DNA of 64,000 nucleotides, from positions 3,390,001-3,454,000 of the forward strand of contig NZ_CP080590.1 of the NCBI RefSeq assembly GCF_019504385.1, in the 5' to 3' direction. How positions within the stretch are numbered: position 1 is the first letter of the stretch; each line of letters starts with the position of its first letter. The notes under the pieces are model-generated. The model saw nothing but the letters and a program-made list of their open reading frames with translations, made no database searches and was not told where the DNA came from. Below, in pieces: positions 16,786 through 25,624 of the stretch. The translations under genes were made by a program, and so were the position numbers. This DNA comes from Devosia salina (lineage in GTDB: Bacteria; Pseudomonadota; Alphaproteobacteria; Rhizobiales; Devosiaceae).

Positions 16786-18192
16786 ATGATCGACGCAAAC
16801 ATCGCCGCCCTTCTCTATCTGGTCTCGGGCGTTCTCTTCATCCTGGCCCTGCGCGGCCTGTCGCATCCCTCCTCCTCCCGCCAGGGCAACATGTTCGGCA
16901 TGGTCGGCATGGGCATTGCCGTGGTCACGACACTGGCTGTTGCCTCGCCATCTGACTGGGTGAGCTGGCTGCTGATCATCGGCGGCCTGGGCCTGGGTGG
17001 CGGCATCGGCGCCTATATGGCCCGCACCGTCAAGATGACCGACATGCCCCAGCTGGTCGCCGCCTTCCACTCGCTGGTGGGTCTGGCCGCCGTCTTCGTG
17101 GCCGCCGCTGCGCTCTATGCCCCCGAGGCCTTCGGCATCGGTGCGGTCGGCGCCATTCACGCCCAGGCGCTGGTGGAAATGTCCATCGGCACCGCCATCG
17201 GCGCCTTCACCTTCACCGGTTCGGTCATCGCCTTTGCCAAGCTCAACGGCAATATGAGCGGCAAGCCGATCATCCTGCCCATGCGGCACCTGATCCACAT
17301 TGCCATGGGCGTCGCCATCGTGGCGCTGGTCTGGGCCTTCACCAGCTCGGCCGAACCTTGGCTGTTCTGGGCCATCACCCTCCTCGCCCTGGTGCTGGGC
17401 GGGCTGATGATCATCCCCATCGGCGGCGCCGACATGCCAGTCGTGGTCTCCATGCTCAATTCCTATTCGGGCTGGGCGGCTGCCGGCATCGGCTTCACCC
17501 TGGGCAATACCGCGCTGATCATCACCGGGGCTCTCGTCGGCTCCTCGGGCGCCATCCTCTCCTACATCATGTGCCGGGCCATGAACCGCTCGTTCATCTC
17601 GGTGATCCTGGGTGGCTTCGGGGGTGACACGTCCTCCTCTGCCTCGGGTGCCGAGGACGACCGTCCGGTCAAGCAGGGCGCGGCCGACGACGCCGCATTC
17701 CTGATGAAAAACGCCGGCAAGGTCATCATCGTCCCCGGCTATGGCATGGCCGTGGCCCAGGCCCAGCACGCCCTGCGCGAAATGGCGGACCTGCTCAAGG
17801 CCGAAGGCGTCGAGGTCAAATATGCCATCCATCCGGTGGCCGGCCGCATGCCCGGGCACATGAACGTGCTGCTGGCCGAAGCCAATGTGCCCTATGACGA
17901 AGTGTTCGAACTCGAGGACATCAACTCCGAGTTTGCCCAGGCCGACGTCGCCTTCGTCATCGGCGCCAATGACGTGACCAATCCCTCTGCCAAGACCGAC
18001 AAGACTTCGCCCATCTATGGCATGCCGGTCCTCAACGTCGAGGACGCCGGCACGGTGCTGTTCATCAAGCGCGGCATGGCCGCCGGCTATGCCGGGGTGC
18101 AGAACGAACTGTTCTTCCGCGACAACACCATGATGCTCTTCGGCGACGCCAAAAAGGTCACCGAGGACATCGTCAAGGCCTTCGGGCACTGA
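16786..18192 (+). CDS. pntB: NAD(P) transhydrogenase subunit beta
   Basis: This 468-residue subunit provides the remaining channel helices (about residues 1-265) and the NADP(H)-binding domain III (about 290-468). Domain III shows VIIVPGYGMAVAQAQHALREM, KYAIHPVAGRMPGHMNVLLAEA and GANDVTNPSA, all typical of PntB. The start is 5 bases after pntAB. With PntAA and PntAB it completes the proton-translocating enzyme, which couples the proton gradient to NADPH supply. Confidence 0.97.
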   Translation: MIDANIAALLYLVSGVLFILALRGLSHPSSSRQGNMFGMVGMGIAVVTTLAVASPSDWVSWLLIIGGLGLGGGIGAYMARTVKMTDMPQLVAAFHSLVGLAAVFVAAAALYAPEAFGIGAVGAIHAQALVEMSIGTAIGAFTFTGSVIAFAKLNGNMSGKPIILPMRHLIHIAMGVAIVALVWAFTSSAEPWLFWAITLLALVLGGLMIIPIGGADMPVVVSMLNSYSGWAAAGIGFTLGNTALIITGALVGSSGAILSYIMCRAMNRSFISVILGGFGGDTSSSASGAEDDRPVKQGAADDAAFLMKNAGKVIIVPGYGMAVAQAQHALREMADLLKAEGVEVKYAIHPVAGRMPGHMNVLLAEANVPYDEVFELEDINSEFAQADVAFVIGANDVTNPSAKTDKTSPIYGMPVLNVEDAGTVLFIKRGMAAGYAGVQNELFFRDNTMMLFGDAKKVTEDIVKAFGH

Positions 18193-18231
18193 TGGGTTGA
18201 TGCTGAAGGACGAATTGAGGCAAGCGCGGCC

Positions 18232-18840
18232 ATGAGTGCCGCGCTTCTTTCTTTCGCGCTGGCCAGCCTGTTGATCGAGCTGACGCCCGGACCCAACATG
18301 GCCTATCTCGCCATCGTCGCCGCTGATCGCGGTCGACAGGCCGGGCTGGCAGGCGTCGCTGGGGTAGCGCTGGGCCTGACCCTGCTTGGCATCGTGGCGC
18401 TGCTGGGCCTCGGCGCGCTCGTGCTCGACCAGCCCTGGCTCTACCAATCCCTCCGCTGGGCCGGTGTCGCCTATATGCTCTATCTGGCATGGGAGGCCTG
18501 GAGCAGTTCACGCAAGCCCGTCGGCCCGCTCGACGCCGAGGATGGGGCATGGCGCTTCTTCCGGCGGGGGCTGATCACCAATCTGCTCAATCCCAAGGCG
18601 GCACTATTCTATGTCACGGTTCTGCCTGGCTTTCTCACCGTCGCCACCCTGCATGAGGCGCTGCTCTTCGGCGCGGTCTATGTACTTGTCGCCACCCTCG
18701 TCCATGGCGGCGTGGTGCTGCTGGCCGGCACGGCCCAGCCCTTTCTGACGCTGCCATCCCGACGGCGCGCAATGGGCATGGTCTTTGCGGTGCTCCTGGT
18801 CGGCATCGCCTTCTGGGTCGCCCGCGGAACAGCCCTCTAA
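18232..18840 (+). CDS. LysE/RhtB family amino-acid exporter
   Basis: This 202-residue membrane protein has six hydrophobic helices. The N-terminal LLIELTPGPNMAYLAIVAADRGRQAGL is the LysE/RhtB signature, and GLITNLLNPKAALFYVTVLPGFL near residue 112 is the second conserved segment. Such proteins export amino acids or their analogues by exchange with protons. The specific substrate is not predictable. It lies 39 bases after pntB but is probably an independent gene. Confidence 0.9.
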   Translation: MSAALLSFALASLLIELTPGPNMAYLAIVAADRGRQAGLAGVAGVALGLTLLGIVALLGLGALVLDQPWLYQSLRWAGVAYMLYLAWEAWSSSRKPVGPLDAEDGAWRFFRRGLITNLLNPKAALFYVTVLPGFLTVATLHEALLFGAVYVLVATLVHGGVVLLAGTAQPFLTLPSRRRAMGMVFAVLLVGIAFWVARGTAL

Positions 18841-18897
18841 GCGGTTTTATCCGGCCAGCACTTGCCCTAGTCTGTCACCCGATCCGGGGGGCAAATC

Positions 18898-20475
18898 ATG
18901 GCCAGAACACCGCGCAAACGCACCAGCACGGCCACGCCGGAGCCGATCACGCGGCAAGCCATCGTCGTCATCCATGGCCAGGGCGAGCAACGCCCCATGG
19001 GCACGATCCGCGATTTCGTCCAGGCACTCTGGCAGGACAATCCCCAACTCGACACCCCCGGCGAGGCCTATCCGCGCCCGCGACCCATCTGGATCGTACC
19101 CGACGACAAGAGCGGCCTTTATGAGCTGCAGCGGATCACCACGCCCGAGCACAATGGCCGCCGCACCGACTTCTTCGAGCTCTATTATGCGGACCTGCTG
19201 AACGCCACGCCGCTGCGCAATCTCTGGCGCTGGATCCGGCGCCTGCTGTGGATCGACCCGGCCTATGTGCCGCGCCACATGCGCTGGCCATGGGCAGTCT
19301 TCTGGTTCCTGACCGTCATTGCGATCACCAGCGCTCTGGGCGCGGTTCTGGCGCTGCCGCAGGTTTTCGACACGAACTGGTACGACCATTTCGTCTCCCC
19401 CGCCGCGCAACGTGGCCACTGGATCAGCCTTGTGGGACTGGCGCTGATCCTGCTGCCGAAATTCATCCGCCCCCTGGCCCGGCTCAAGGCCCTGCCACGC
19501 CCGCTGCTGGTCTTCGTGATCGCCATGGGATTTCTCGACAGTTTCGGCTGGAACGGCCATGTCGCCAATCTGATGCTGCTGGGCTGGCTGGCCTATCTCG
19601 CCGGCACGCTGCTGCTGCCCTATTTCGGCGATGCGGCCAGCTATCTCTCGGCCCAGACAGAGACGGTGCAAAGCCGGCAGGGCGTGCGCAATCGCGGCCT
19701 TGCCCTGCTCAAGGCGCTGCATGACGACCCCGAATATGACCGAGTGGTGGTGATCGCCCATTCCCTGGGCTCGGTGCTCGCCTATGACCTGCTGCATATC
19801 CTCTGGCGCGAGGTGGGACCGACCAAGGACAACCCGCCCGGCCCCGAGGCCGTGGCGGCCTTCGCCGCGCTCGATGATTTCGTGGCGGCCGGCCCCGACG
19901 ATGACTGGGTCCCTGTCCGGGTGGAAGCCTATCAGAAGCTGCAATGGCAGCTCTTCGATGCCCTGCGCCGGCAGAAGGGCGAGCCCGGGTCATCCGAAGG
20001 CTCGGGATGGAAGATTTCCGATCTCGTGACGCTGGGCTCGCCGCTGTCGAGTGCTGAATTCCTCATCACCGATGGCCATGCCGATTTCTCGCGCATGAAG
20101 ACCGAGCGCGTCCTGCCAACGGCCCCGCCCCAGCCCTATGATGACACGCGCGGCTCGATCTATCCCGATGCGCAGAAAGGCCCGTCGTCGCATCATGCGG
20201 CAGTGTTCTCGGCGGTGCGCTGGACCAATCTCTATGATCGCAGCGAGTCCCCGCTTTTCCTCCTGGGCGACGCCATTTCCGGGCCGCTCTCGGGTGCCGA
20301 CCGGTTTGGGCCGGGCATCAAGGACGAGAAGGTCGAGATCACCTGGGGCCGGCTGGGCTGGCGCCTGTTCACCCATAATTTCTACTGGACCGACACCGCC
20401 CCCGACGGCAAGCCGCCGGCCGACCATATCACCACGCTGCGCAATGCAGTGGGCTTTGAGCGCCCATCGCCCTGA
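18898..20475 (+). CDS. Membrane-associated alpha/beta hydrolase-like protein
   Basis: This 525-residue protein is not assigned to a characterised enzyme. It opens with a basic segment, then AIVVIHGQGEQRPMGT (about residue 21), a strand with an oxyanion-type HGQG turn. There are three or four membrane helices at about residues 132-250. VVVIAHSLGSVLAYDLL (about 281-297) follows, with a lipase-type nucleophile serine in HSLGS. The C-terminal part contains DLVTLGSPLSSAEFL, typical of lipases. A catalytic His is likely near the end but cannot be fixed. Membrane-bound lipid or ester hydrolysis is inference. Confidence 0.6.
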   Translation: MARTPRKRTSTATPEPITRQAIVVIHGQGEQRPMGTIRDFVQALWQDNPQLDTPGEAYPRPRPIWIVPDDKSGLYELQRITTPEHNGRRTDFFELYYADLLNATPLRNLWRWIRRLLWIDPAYVPRHMRWPWAVFWFLTVIAITSALGAVLALPQVFDTNWYDHFVSPAAQRGHWISLVGLALILLPKFIRPLARLKALPRPLLVFVIAMGFLDSFGWNGHVANLMLLGWLAYLAGTLLLPYFGDAASYLSAQTETVQSRQGVRNRGLALLKALHDDPEYDRVVVIAHSLGSVLAYDLLHILWREVGPTKDNPPGPEAVAAFAALDDFVAAGPDDDWVPVRVEAYQKLQWQLFDALRRQKGEPGSSEGSGWKISDLVTLGSPLSSAEFLITDGHADFSRMKTERVLPTAPPQPYDDTRGSIYPDAQKGPSSHHAAVFSAVRWTNLYDRSESPLFLLGDAISGPLSGADRFGPGIKDEKVEITWGRLGWRLFTHNFYWTDTAPDGKPPADHITTLRNAVGFERPSP

Positions 20476-20483
20476 ATGTCTGC

Positions 20484-20927
20484 TCAATCACCCTTGAGCA
20501 GATGCGCTCCCGTGCGGCCTTGCTGCCCAAACTGGTCGCCGGGATTGCGCAGCGGGCAGGTCCCGGTCGACAGGCACCCGCAACCGATGCACGTGCCGAG
20601 GCCATCGCGCAGCCGCTCGAGCCGGGCAATCCGCGCATTGAGCTGGGCATGCCAGAGCCCTGACATGCGCGCCCAGTCCTCGGGTCCAGGGGCCTTGTCG
20701 CGCGGCAGTTCGGCCATGGCCGCAGCGATCTCCTCGAGCGTGAGGCCCACGCTCTGCGCCACCTGGATGACCGCCACCCGCCGCAGCACGCTGCGTTCAT
20801 AGCGCCGCTGGTTGCCCCCGGTGCGGATCGACTGGATCAGCCCCTTGCGCTCGTAGAAATGCAGGGCCGATACGGCCACGCCGGCGCGACGGGCGACCTC
20901 TCCAACGCTCAGCAGGGACTTCCACAT
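20484..20927 (-). CDS. soxR: Redox-sensitive transcriptional activator SoxR
   Basis: This MerR-family dimer senses redox-cycling compounds through a [2Fe-2S] cluster. Counted from ATG 20927 it has 147 residues. The winged helix LLSVGEVARRAGVAVSALHFYERKGL is at about 5-30, a dimer helix follows, and the cluster cysteines are C113, C116, C118 and C124, the exact C-x2-C-x-C-x5-C spacing of SoxR. A start 15 bases upstream is also possible. It is divergent from a small membrane protein gene, with a perfect-type SoxR box between them. Confidence 0.93.
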   Translation of the reverse strand: MWKSLLSVGEVARRAGVAVSALHFYERKGLIQSIRTGGNQRRYERSVLRRVAVIQVAQSVGLTLEEIAAAMAELPRDKAPGPEDWARMSGLWHAQLNARIARLERLRDGLGTCIGCGCLSTGTCPLRNPGDQFGQQGRTGAHLLKGD

Positions 20928-20936
20928 GACGCTTGA

Positions 20937-20954
20937 CCTCAACTAATGTTGAGG
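20937..20954. promoter_or_regulatory. SoxR box in a MerR-type promoter
   Basis: CCTCAACTAATGTTGAGG is a near match to the E. coli SoxR site CCTCAAGTTAACTTGAGG. On the plus strand it sits between -35 TTGACC (20933-20938) and -10 TAGCAA (20958-20963), a 19-base spacer. The overlong spacer is the hallmark of MerR/SoxR-activated promoters. It points to the gene starting at 21014 as the target and may also autoregulate soxR. Confidence 0.85.
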
Positions 20955-21013
20955 TTGTAGCAAGGGCGATATCACCCGACAAGCCGGCCACGACCGGCGC
21001 CTGGAGAGCCAAA

Positions 21014-21418
21014 TTGGACGACATTTTCCGCCTGCTGCTGTTCATCCACATCGGCGCGTTGCTGTTCGCGGCCGCCACCAATCTGGTCATGCCCGTCTTG
21101 GTACCGGCGATGTTGAGTCTTGGCGCCGACGGCCGCGCAACCCTGGGGCCGCTGACACGCCGCCTGAGCATCAACGCCCGTCTGAGCCTGCTCACGCTGG
21201 TGCTTACAGGGGTGCTGATGGTCGCCATTCGCTGTGATGCGGGACTTTGGGCCAATCCCTGGTTCAGCGCCAAGATGGCCTGCGTGGCCGCGATCATCCT
21301 TTCGTTCGGTCTCGGCTTCACACCCTGGGCAAGGGCCGTTCCTCCCAAGGTCTTCGGACTGGTCACCCGCCTTGCATTGGTGGGTACCATTTTCTGCGCC
21401 GTTCTCGCCTTCAACTGA
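21014..21418 (+). CDS. Small four-helix membrane protein, probable SoxR target
   Basis: This 134-residue protein of unknown function has four hydrophobic segments (about residues 6-30, 50-70, 80-100 and 112-132). The TTG at 21014 is chosen because GGAGAG lies about 5 bases upstream; an upstream TTG would fall inside the SoxR-box promoter. It is transcribed away from soxR under a SoxR-type promoter, so a role in handling redox-active drugs or pigments is a reasonable inference. No catalytic motif is visible. It is convergent with the slyX gene. Confidence 0.7.
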   Translation: MDDIFRLLLFIHIGALLFAAATNLVMPVLVPAMLSLGADGRATLGPLTRRLSINARLSLLTLVLTGVLMVAIRCDAGLWANPWFSAKMACVAAIILSFGLGFTPWARAVPPKVFGLVTRLALVGTIFCAVLAFN

Positions 21419-21427
21419 GCTTGACGG

Positions 21428-21640
21428 TCAATAATGCGGCGGCGGTTTTTCCGTCGCCGGATCGGCGATATAGCTGCCCGAACGCACCTGCTCTTCGAGC
21501 AAGGCCAATTTCTTGGTGAGCAGGTCAATGGTCTTCCACTGCTCGGTCAGGGCCGCGTTGAGTTCCTCGATCGTGTGGTCCTGATAGGCGACACGCGCTT
21601 CCAGCGCATCGATCCGCTCACTGTGGTCAGGACCGTCCAT
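21428..21640 (-). CDS. slyX: SlyX family protein
   Basis: This 70-residue coiled-coil protein contains ERIDALEARVAYQDHTIEELN and KKLALLEEQV and ends with PPPHY, the typical SlyX ending. Function is unknown across the family. It lies 9 bases from the end of the SoxR-controlled gene on the opposite strand. Confidence 0.9.
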   Translation of the reverse strand: MDGPDHSERIDALEARVAYQDHTIEELNAALTEQWKTIDLLTKKLALLEEQVRSGSYIADPATEKPPPHY

Positions 21641-21786
21641 TACAATTCTCCGTGTTCACCGCCCCGCAATAGGGGCCTGATGCCCTCTACGCAAGCGTTC
21701 CGCATCTCCCGTGGGTTGACGCAAGCGGAACCCTTTGCCCCCGCCGCCCATTGACTCGGCACGTTCCGCCAATGGGGAGCCGCAAG

Positions 21787-22341
21787 ATGGCAACCACAGC
21801 ACCGCTCGTCATCGCCCGCCCGGGCACGCCTGCCAGCGCCACCAATCGGCATGCTGTCCTCGCTTGGTTCATCTGCACCGGCCTCCCTCTCGGCCTCTTC
21901 GGGCTCGTCAATCTGGGTACCGAACGCCTTGGCATCCTGCCGCTGTTTTTCGCACCCTTTGGTCTGCCCGGCTGGGTCGGCGCCATTGTCCACCTGGCGC
22001 AGCTGGCGCTGTTGGGCAGCGCCTATTGGGCGGTGACGCAGAGCGCAGCGCGCAGCCCGGCGCGGTTCTGGCTTATCGCCCTCATCCTGGGCTATGTGGC
22101 CCTGCCCTTTGTCACCCCGCCGCTCGATTCGCTGCAATTGAGCCTTGTCTGTTCGGCCCTGTTCCTCGTGGCCCTGGCCACCATCTCGCGGGTCGGCGTC
22201 GTCTCAAAGCTCGCTGCCTGGCTGATGGCCCCGATGCTGGCCATCATTGGCTTCAGTGCCATCATGGGCCTTGCCATCTCCGCCGCCTATGCACCGCCCT
22301 TCGCGCTCATGCAGGGCCACGACACCCCGCCTGCCAGCTGA
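21787..22341 (+). CDS. Hypothetical membrane protein
   Basis: This 184-residue protein is not recognised. It has about five hydrophobic segments from residue 25 onwards (AVLAWFICTGLPLGLFGLV, then WVGAIVHLAQLALLG and three more). The ATG at 21787 has GGGGAG about 8 bases upstream, so it is preferred over an upstream TTG. No charged or catalytic motif stands out. It is followed by an independent DsbA-family gene. Confidence 0.6.
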   Translation: MATTAPLVIARPGTPASATNRHAVLAWFICTGLPLGLFGLVNLGTERLGILPLFFAPFGLPGWVGAIVHLAQLALLGSAYWAVTQSAARSPARFWLIALILGYVALPFVTPPLDSLQLSLVCSALFLVALATISRVGVVSKLAAWLMAPMLAIIGFSAIMGLAISAAYAPPFALMQGHDTPPAS

Positions 22342-22420
22342 CAGTTACCTCCAGGTACCCTCTTGCCATGCTCCGCCCGGATTGCCATCTGGGCGGAGGT
22401 TTTTCGTTTCGGAGTGCATG

Positions 22421-23059
22421 ATGGCCAAGCTGCTCAAGATCGACGTCTTCACCGATGTGGTCTGCCCCTGGTGCCTGGTGGGGTCGGCGCGGCTGGACCA
22501 GGCCCTCGCGAACCTGCCCGATGACATTGAGGTCGAAATCGAGAACCACCCCTTCTATCTCGATCCCACCGTCCCTCCCGAGGGCGTGGATGTCGGTGCC
22601 ATGTTGCGCGAGAAATATGGCCGGGACCCCGCCGAGATGTGGGCACGGGTCGAAAGCGAAGCCCAAAAGGCCGGCATCACGCTCGATCTCAGCCGCCAGC
22701 CGCGCATGTTCAATACGGCCAAGGCGCATACGCTGACGCGGCTCTCCAAGGCCAATGGCAATCAGCACGACCTGGCTAATGCCATCGCCGAGGCCTATTT
22801 CCTCCAGCACCAGCAGATCAACGACGATAACGTGTTGGCCGACATCGCCGTCGAGCATGGCTGGGACCGGGGCGATGCCATGGATGCCATCAACGACGAG
22901 ACCGAGCTCGATATCACAGCGCAGCTGGCGACGAGTGCCGCCCAACAGGGCATTCGCGGTGTTCCCTTCTTCGTCTTCGGCGAGAAATATGCCCTCTCCG
23001 GCGCGCAGCCGGACGAAGTCTTTGCACAGGCGCTCGACAAGACCATTTCCGAGCTCTGA
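22421..23059 (+). CDS. DsbA family oxidoreductase, FrnE/2-hydroxychromene isomerase-like
   Basis: This 212-residue thioredoxin-fold protein has no signal peptide, so it is cytosolic. It starts MAKLLKIDVFTDVVCPWCLVG with a C15-P-W-C18 active site, and has the closing cis-Pro segment GIRGVPFFVFGEKYALSGAQP typical of FrnE-type DsbA proteins. The helical insert lies at about 60-170. FrnE proteins act in oxidative stress or polyketide biosynthesis; here the role is unknown. GGAG lies 6 bases before ATG 22421, with an alternative ATG one codon upstream. Confidence 0.85.
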   Translation: MAKLLKIDVFTDVVCPWCLVGSARLDQALANLPDDIEVEIENHPFYLDPTVPPEGVDVGAMLREKYGRDPAEMWARVESEAQKAGITLDLSRQPRMFNTAKAHTLTRLSKANGNQHDLANAIAEAYFLQHQQINDDNVLADIAVEHGWDRGDAMDAINDETELDITAQLATSAAQQGIRGVPFFVFGEKYALSGAQPDEVFAQALDKTISEL

Positions 23060-23114
23060 CGAGGGCCGAACAGGCTGCTATAATCCGGCAAATCACCTGT
23101 TCGGAAACTCTGCC

Positions 23115-23927
23115 TTGAAGCTCTTTCGCCGCCTGTTGCTCGCCACTTTGGTCCTGATCGCCTTGGGCTATTCGGCCGTGGTCGCCTATATGTATGTCAA
23201 CCAGCGCGCGCTGCAGTACAATGCCCAGGGCAAGGTGTTCAGCCTGGCCGAGACCCGGCTGCCAAAGGCCAGCGATGTCTCCATCGATACCGGCGGTTCC
23301 ACCGTCAACGGCTGGTATCAGGCGCCCAAACCCGGCATGCCGGTAATCCTCTACTACAAGGGCAACTCCAAGAGCTTCTCCGAGGAGCACGAACGCTTCG
23401 AGCAATTCGTGGCCGATGGCTACGGCTTCCTTGCTTTCGACTATCGCGGCTTCCCCGCCTCGCCCGGCGACATTTCGGAAGCCAATATCCTCAACGATGC
23501 GCTTGCCGCCTATGATTGGCTCGATGCGCAGACCGATGCCCCCATCCTGATCTGGGGCCGCTCGCTGGGCTCGGGCCCCGCCACTTATGTGGCCAGCCGA
23601 CGCGAAGCCAGGGCCTTGTTGCTCGAAACGCCGTTCCTCTCGGCGGTCAACGTCGCCGCCGAGCGCTATCCCATCCTCCCAGTGGGGCTGGTGATGCAGG
23701 ACCAGTTCCGCAACGATCTCTGGATCAAGGACGTGTCCGAGCCTGTCCTGGTTGCCCACGGCACCGCCGACCGCACCATTGACGGCTCGAATGGCGAACG
23801 CCTCTATGCCCTTGCGCCCGATCCGGCCGAACTCTGGATCGTGCCGGGCGCCGACCATTCCGACCTTTGGGATGCCGGCATCTGGTCCCATGCCGAGGCC
23901 TTTTTCCGGAAGGCCCTATCGCAGTGA
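23115..23927 (+). CDS. Membrane-anchored alpha/beta hydrolase (BEM46/YhfP-like)
   Basis: This 270-residue protein has an N-terminal membrane anchor (about residues 7-28) and a hydrolase domain probably in the periplasm. It shows strand VILYYKGN, FDYRGF, nucleophile elbow WGRSLGS (Ser near residue 155), LVAHGTADRTI with the acid, and PGADHSDLW with the histidine. This completes a Ser-Asp-His triad as in BEM46/ABHD13-type hydrolases. The TTG start at 23115 is inferred because it opens the basic-hydrophobic anchor; the ribosome site is weak. The MFS gene overlaps its stop by 4 bases. Confidence 0.75.
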   Translation: MKLFRRLLLATLVLIALGYSAVVAYMYVNQRALQYNAQGKVFSLAETRLPKASDVSIDTGGSTVNGWYQAPKPGMPVILYYKGNSKSFSEEHERFEQFVADGYGFLAFDYRGFPASPGDISEANILNDALAAYDWLDAQTDAPILIWGRSLGSGPATYVASRREARALLLETPFLSAVNVAAERYPILPVGLVMQDQFRNDLWIKDVSEPVLVAHGTADRTIDGSNGERLYALAPDPAELWIVPGADHSDLWDAGIWSHAEAFFRKALSQ

Positions 23928-25129
23928 AGAGCCCCCGCCTGCTGGGGATGTCGCCCCGGCGCACCGCCATTATTGGTGGGTTGATGGTGGCAACCGGCCC
24001 CCTCAGCCTCACCCTCTATAGCCCGGCCCTGCCGGCCATCGTCACCGGGCTGGGAACCGACGATGCCGGCGGCAAGCTGACCATGTCGGTCTATTTCGCC
24101 GCCTTTGCCCTGGCCCAGTTGATCTGCGGGCCGCTCTCGGATCGCTATGGCCGACGCTGGGTCGGCATCGGCTTTTTCGCCATTTATGTCATCGGCTCGC
24201 TGGTGGGCGCACTCGCCCCGACGCTGGAAGTGCTGCTGCTGGGGCGGGTGCTGCAGGGCTTCGGCGTGTCCGCCGGCGTGGCACTGTCCCGCGCCATGGT
24301 GCGCGACCAGTTCGTGGGCATGGACGCCATCCGCATCCTCACCCTGGTCAATCTCATCCTCACTGTCGCGCCCGCTGTGTCGCCGACCCTGGGCAGCCTC
24401 ATCATGCTGGTCGGGTCCTGGCATGTGATGTTCCTGGTCATGGCCGGCTTCGGCCTCGCCATCATCGCCATGCTCGGCCTGGGAGCCCGCGAAACCCTGC
24501 CCGAGACCCAGCGTACGCCGCTGCATCCGGTCACGGTAATCCGCAATTATGCGCAATTGCTGCTGGCGCCCGCCTTCCTGCTTCCCGCCCTGGTCCTGGC
24601 ACTCGCCTTTGGCGGGTTCTACGGCTTTGCCGCGCTCCTGCCCTTCGTATTGATCGACCAGATCGGGCTCACCCCGTTCCAGTTCGCCATGGCCATGCTG
24701 ATCCAGACCGGGTCCTTCATCACCGGCAATCTGCTGGCGGGACGTCTGGCCAACCGGCTCGATGGACCTCGGCTGGTGCTGGTCGGCCTGGTCTTTCTGG
24801 GGCTGGGCGGTCTGGGCTTTGCCATCGGGCCGCGGCTCTTCCCTGATTCGGTCCTCGCCACCATGGCGCCGGTGAGCCTGTGGATGCTGGGGCTGGCCAC
24901 CATTGGGCCCAGCGCCACTGCCAGCGCCATGGCCCGCTATGGACACATGGCCGGCTCCGCCGGCGCTCTGACCGGCTTCTTCCAGATGGGCGGCGGCTTC
25001 CTCGCCTCGCTACTGGCAATCGCCCTGTTTCCAGATGCCCACGCCGCCATGGTCAGCCTGCTGCCGATCCTGGCCGGGCTCGCAATTGCGACCGCGCTGC
25101 TGCATCGCCGGCTCTATCCCGGGCAATAA
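23924..25129 (+). CDS. Bcr/CflA family multidrug efflux MFS transporter
   Basis: This inner-membrane drug:proton antiporter of about 401 residues has 12 helices. The N-terminal LTLYSPALPAIVTGLG and motif A GPLSDRYGRRWVG (about 77-89) are clear, and ALSRAMVRDQF, typical of Bcr/CflA, follows. GTG 23924 overlaps the upstream hydrolase stop (GTGA), implying translational coupling; an ATG at 23948 is the alternative. Substrates such as bicyclomycin or chloramphenicol are known for the family, but not predictable here. Its stop touches the rpsU terminator of the opposite strand. Confidence 0.9.
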   Translation: MKSPRLLGMSPRRTAIIGGLMVATGPLSLTLYSPALPAIVTGLGTDDAGGKLTMSVYFAAFALAQLICGPLSDRYGRRWVGIGFFAIYVIGSLVGALAPTLEVLLLGRVLQGFGVSAGVALSRAMVRDQFVGMDAIRILTLVNLILTVAPAVSPTLGSLIMLVGSWHVMFLVMAGFGLAIIAMLGLGARETLPETQRTPLHPVTVIRNYAQLLLAPAFLLPALVLALAFGGFYGFAALLPFVLIDQIGLTPFQFAMAMLIQTGSFITGNLLAGRLANRLDGPRLVLVGLVFLGLGGLGFAIGPRLFPDSVLATMAPVSLWMLGLATIGPSATASAMARYGHMAGSAGALTGFFQMGGGFLASLLAIALFPDAHAAMVSLLPILAGLAIATALLHRRLYPGQ

Positions 25130-25157
25130 AAAACGCCGCCCCGAGGGGACGGCGTCG
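25126..25157 (-). terminator. Terminator of rpsU, overlapping the MFS stop codon
   Basis: ACGCCG (25133-25138) pairs with CGGCGT (25150-25155), with CCC/GGG inside. Read on the minus strand the stem is followed by TTTTTT, as expected for the end of the rpsU transcript. On the plus strand it is followed by GAAAA, so it is weaker there. Confidence 0.75.
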
Positions 25158-25182
25158 AAAATTCCTGGCTAAAAGCCTGGGC

Positions 25183-25413
25183 CTAGCTGGCGCGGCCCGG
25201 AGCGGCAACAATGCCGCCTTCGCGCTGAGCGCGCTTACGGGCCAGCTTGCGAGCGCGACGAACGGCCTCGGCCTTCTGGCGAGCCTTCTTCTCAGAGGGC
25301 TTCTCGTAATAGTTGCGCAGCTTCATCTCGCGGAAGACGCCTTCGCGCTGCAGCTTCTTCTTGAGCGCGCGCAGCGCCTGGTCAACATTGTTATCGCGAA
25401 CGACTACTTGCAA
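25183..25413 (-). CDS. rpsU: 30S ribosomal protein S21
   Basis: This 76-residue protein begins MQVVVRDNNVDQALRALKKKL, then FREMKLRNYYEKPSEKKARQKAEA and a very basic C-terminal helix, all typical of S21 (bS21). The tail is slightly longer than in E. coli, as in other alphaproteobacteria. It is a single gene with its own terminator downstream. Confidence 0.97.
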   Translation of the reverse strand: MQVVVRDNNVDQALRALKKKLQREGVFREMKLRNYYEKPSEKKARQKAEAVRRARKLARKRAQREGGIVAAPGRAS

Positions 25414-25624
25414 AGGTCAACCGCCCTTTCAAAGCTATGCAAACTGTCTGGATGGAAGCAAAGCGGCCATAAAAACCGCCTCGCCGACCAGCTTAGCCGG
25501 TCACCGTGGCGGGCTCTATAGCCGATCGAAGCGACGCTGTCCACACTTGGGACGCGGAAATTTGCTGGCATCTTGTGGGATTTGCTGCCGGCCGCTACCC
25601 GTTCTCGCAGCAAAGGAGCCGTCC

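Noticed and set aside
14579..16798. Very long minus-strand open frame (about 739 codons) opposite pepF end, pntAA and pntAB
   Set aside because: Composition is low complexity and it overlaps three well-supported genes on the other strand.
16540..18447. Minus-strand open frame of about 635 codons opposite pntB
   Set aside because: Antisense to pntB with no recognisable domain; shadow of codon bias.
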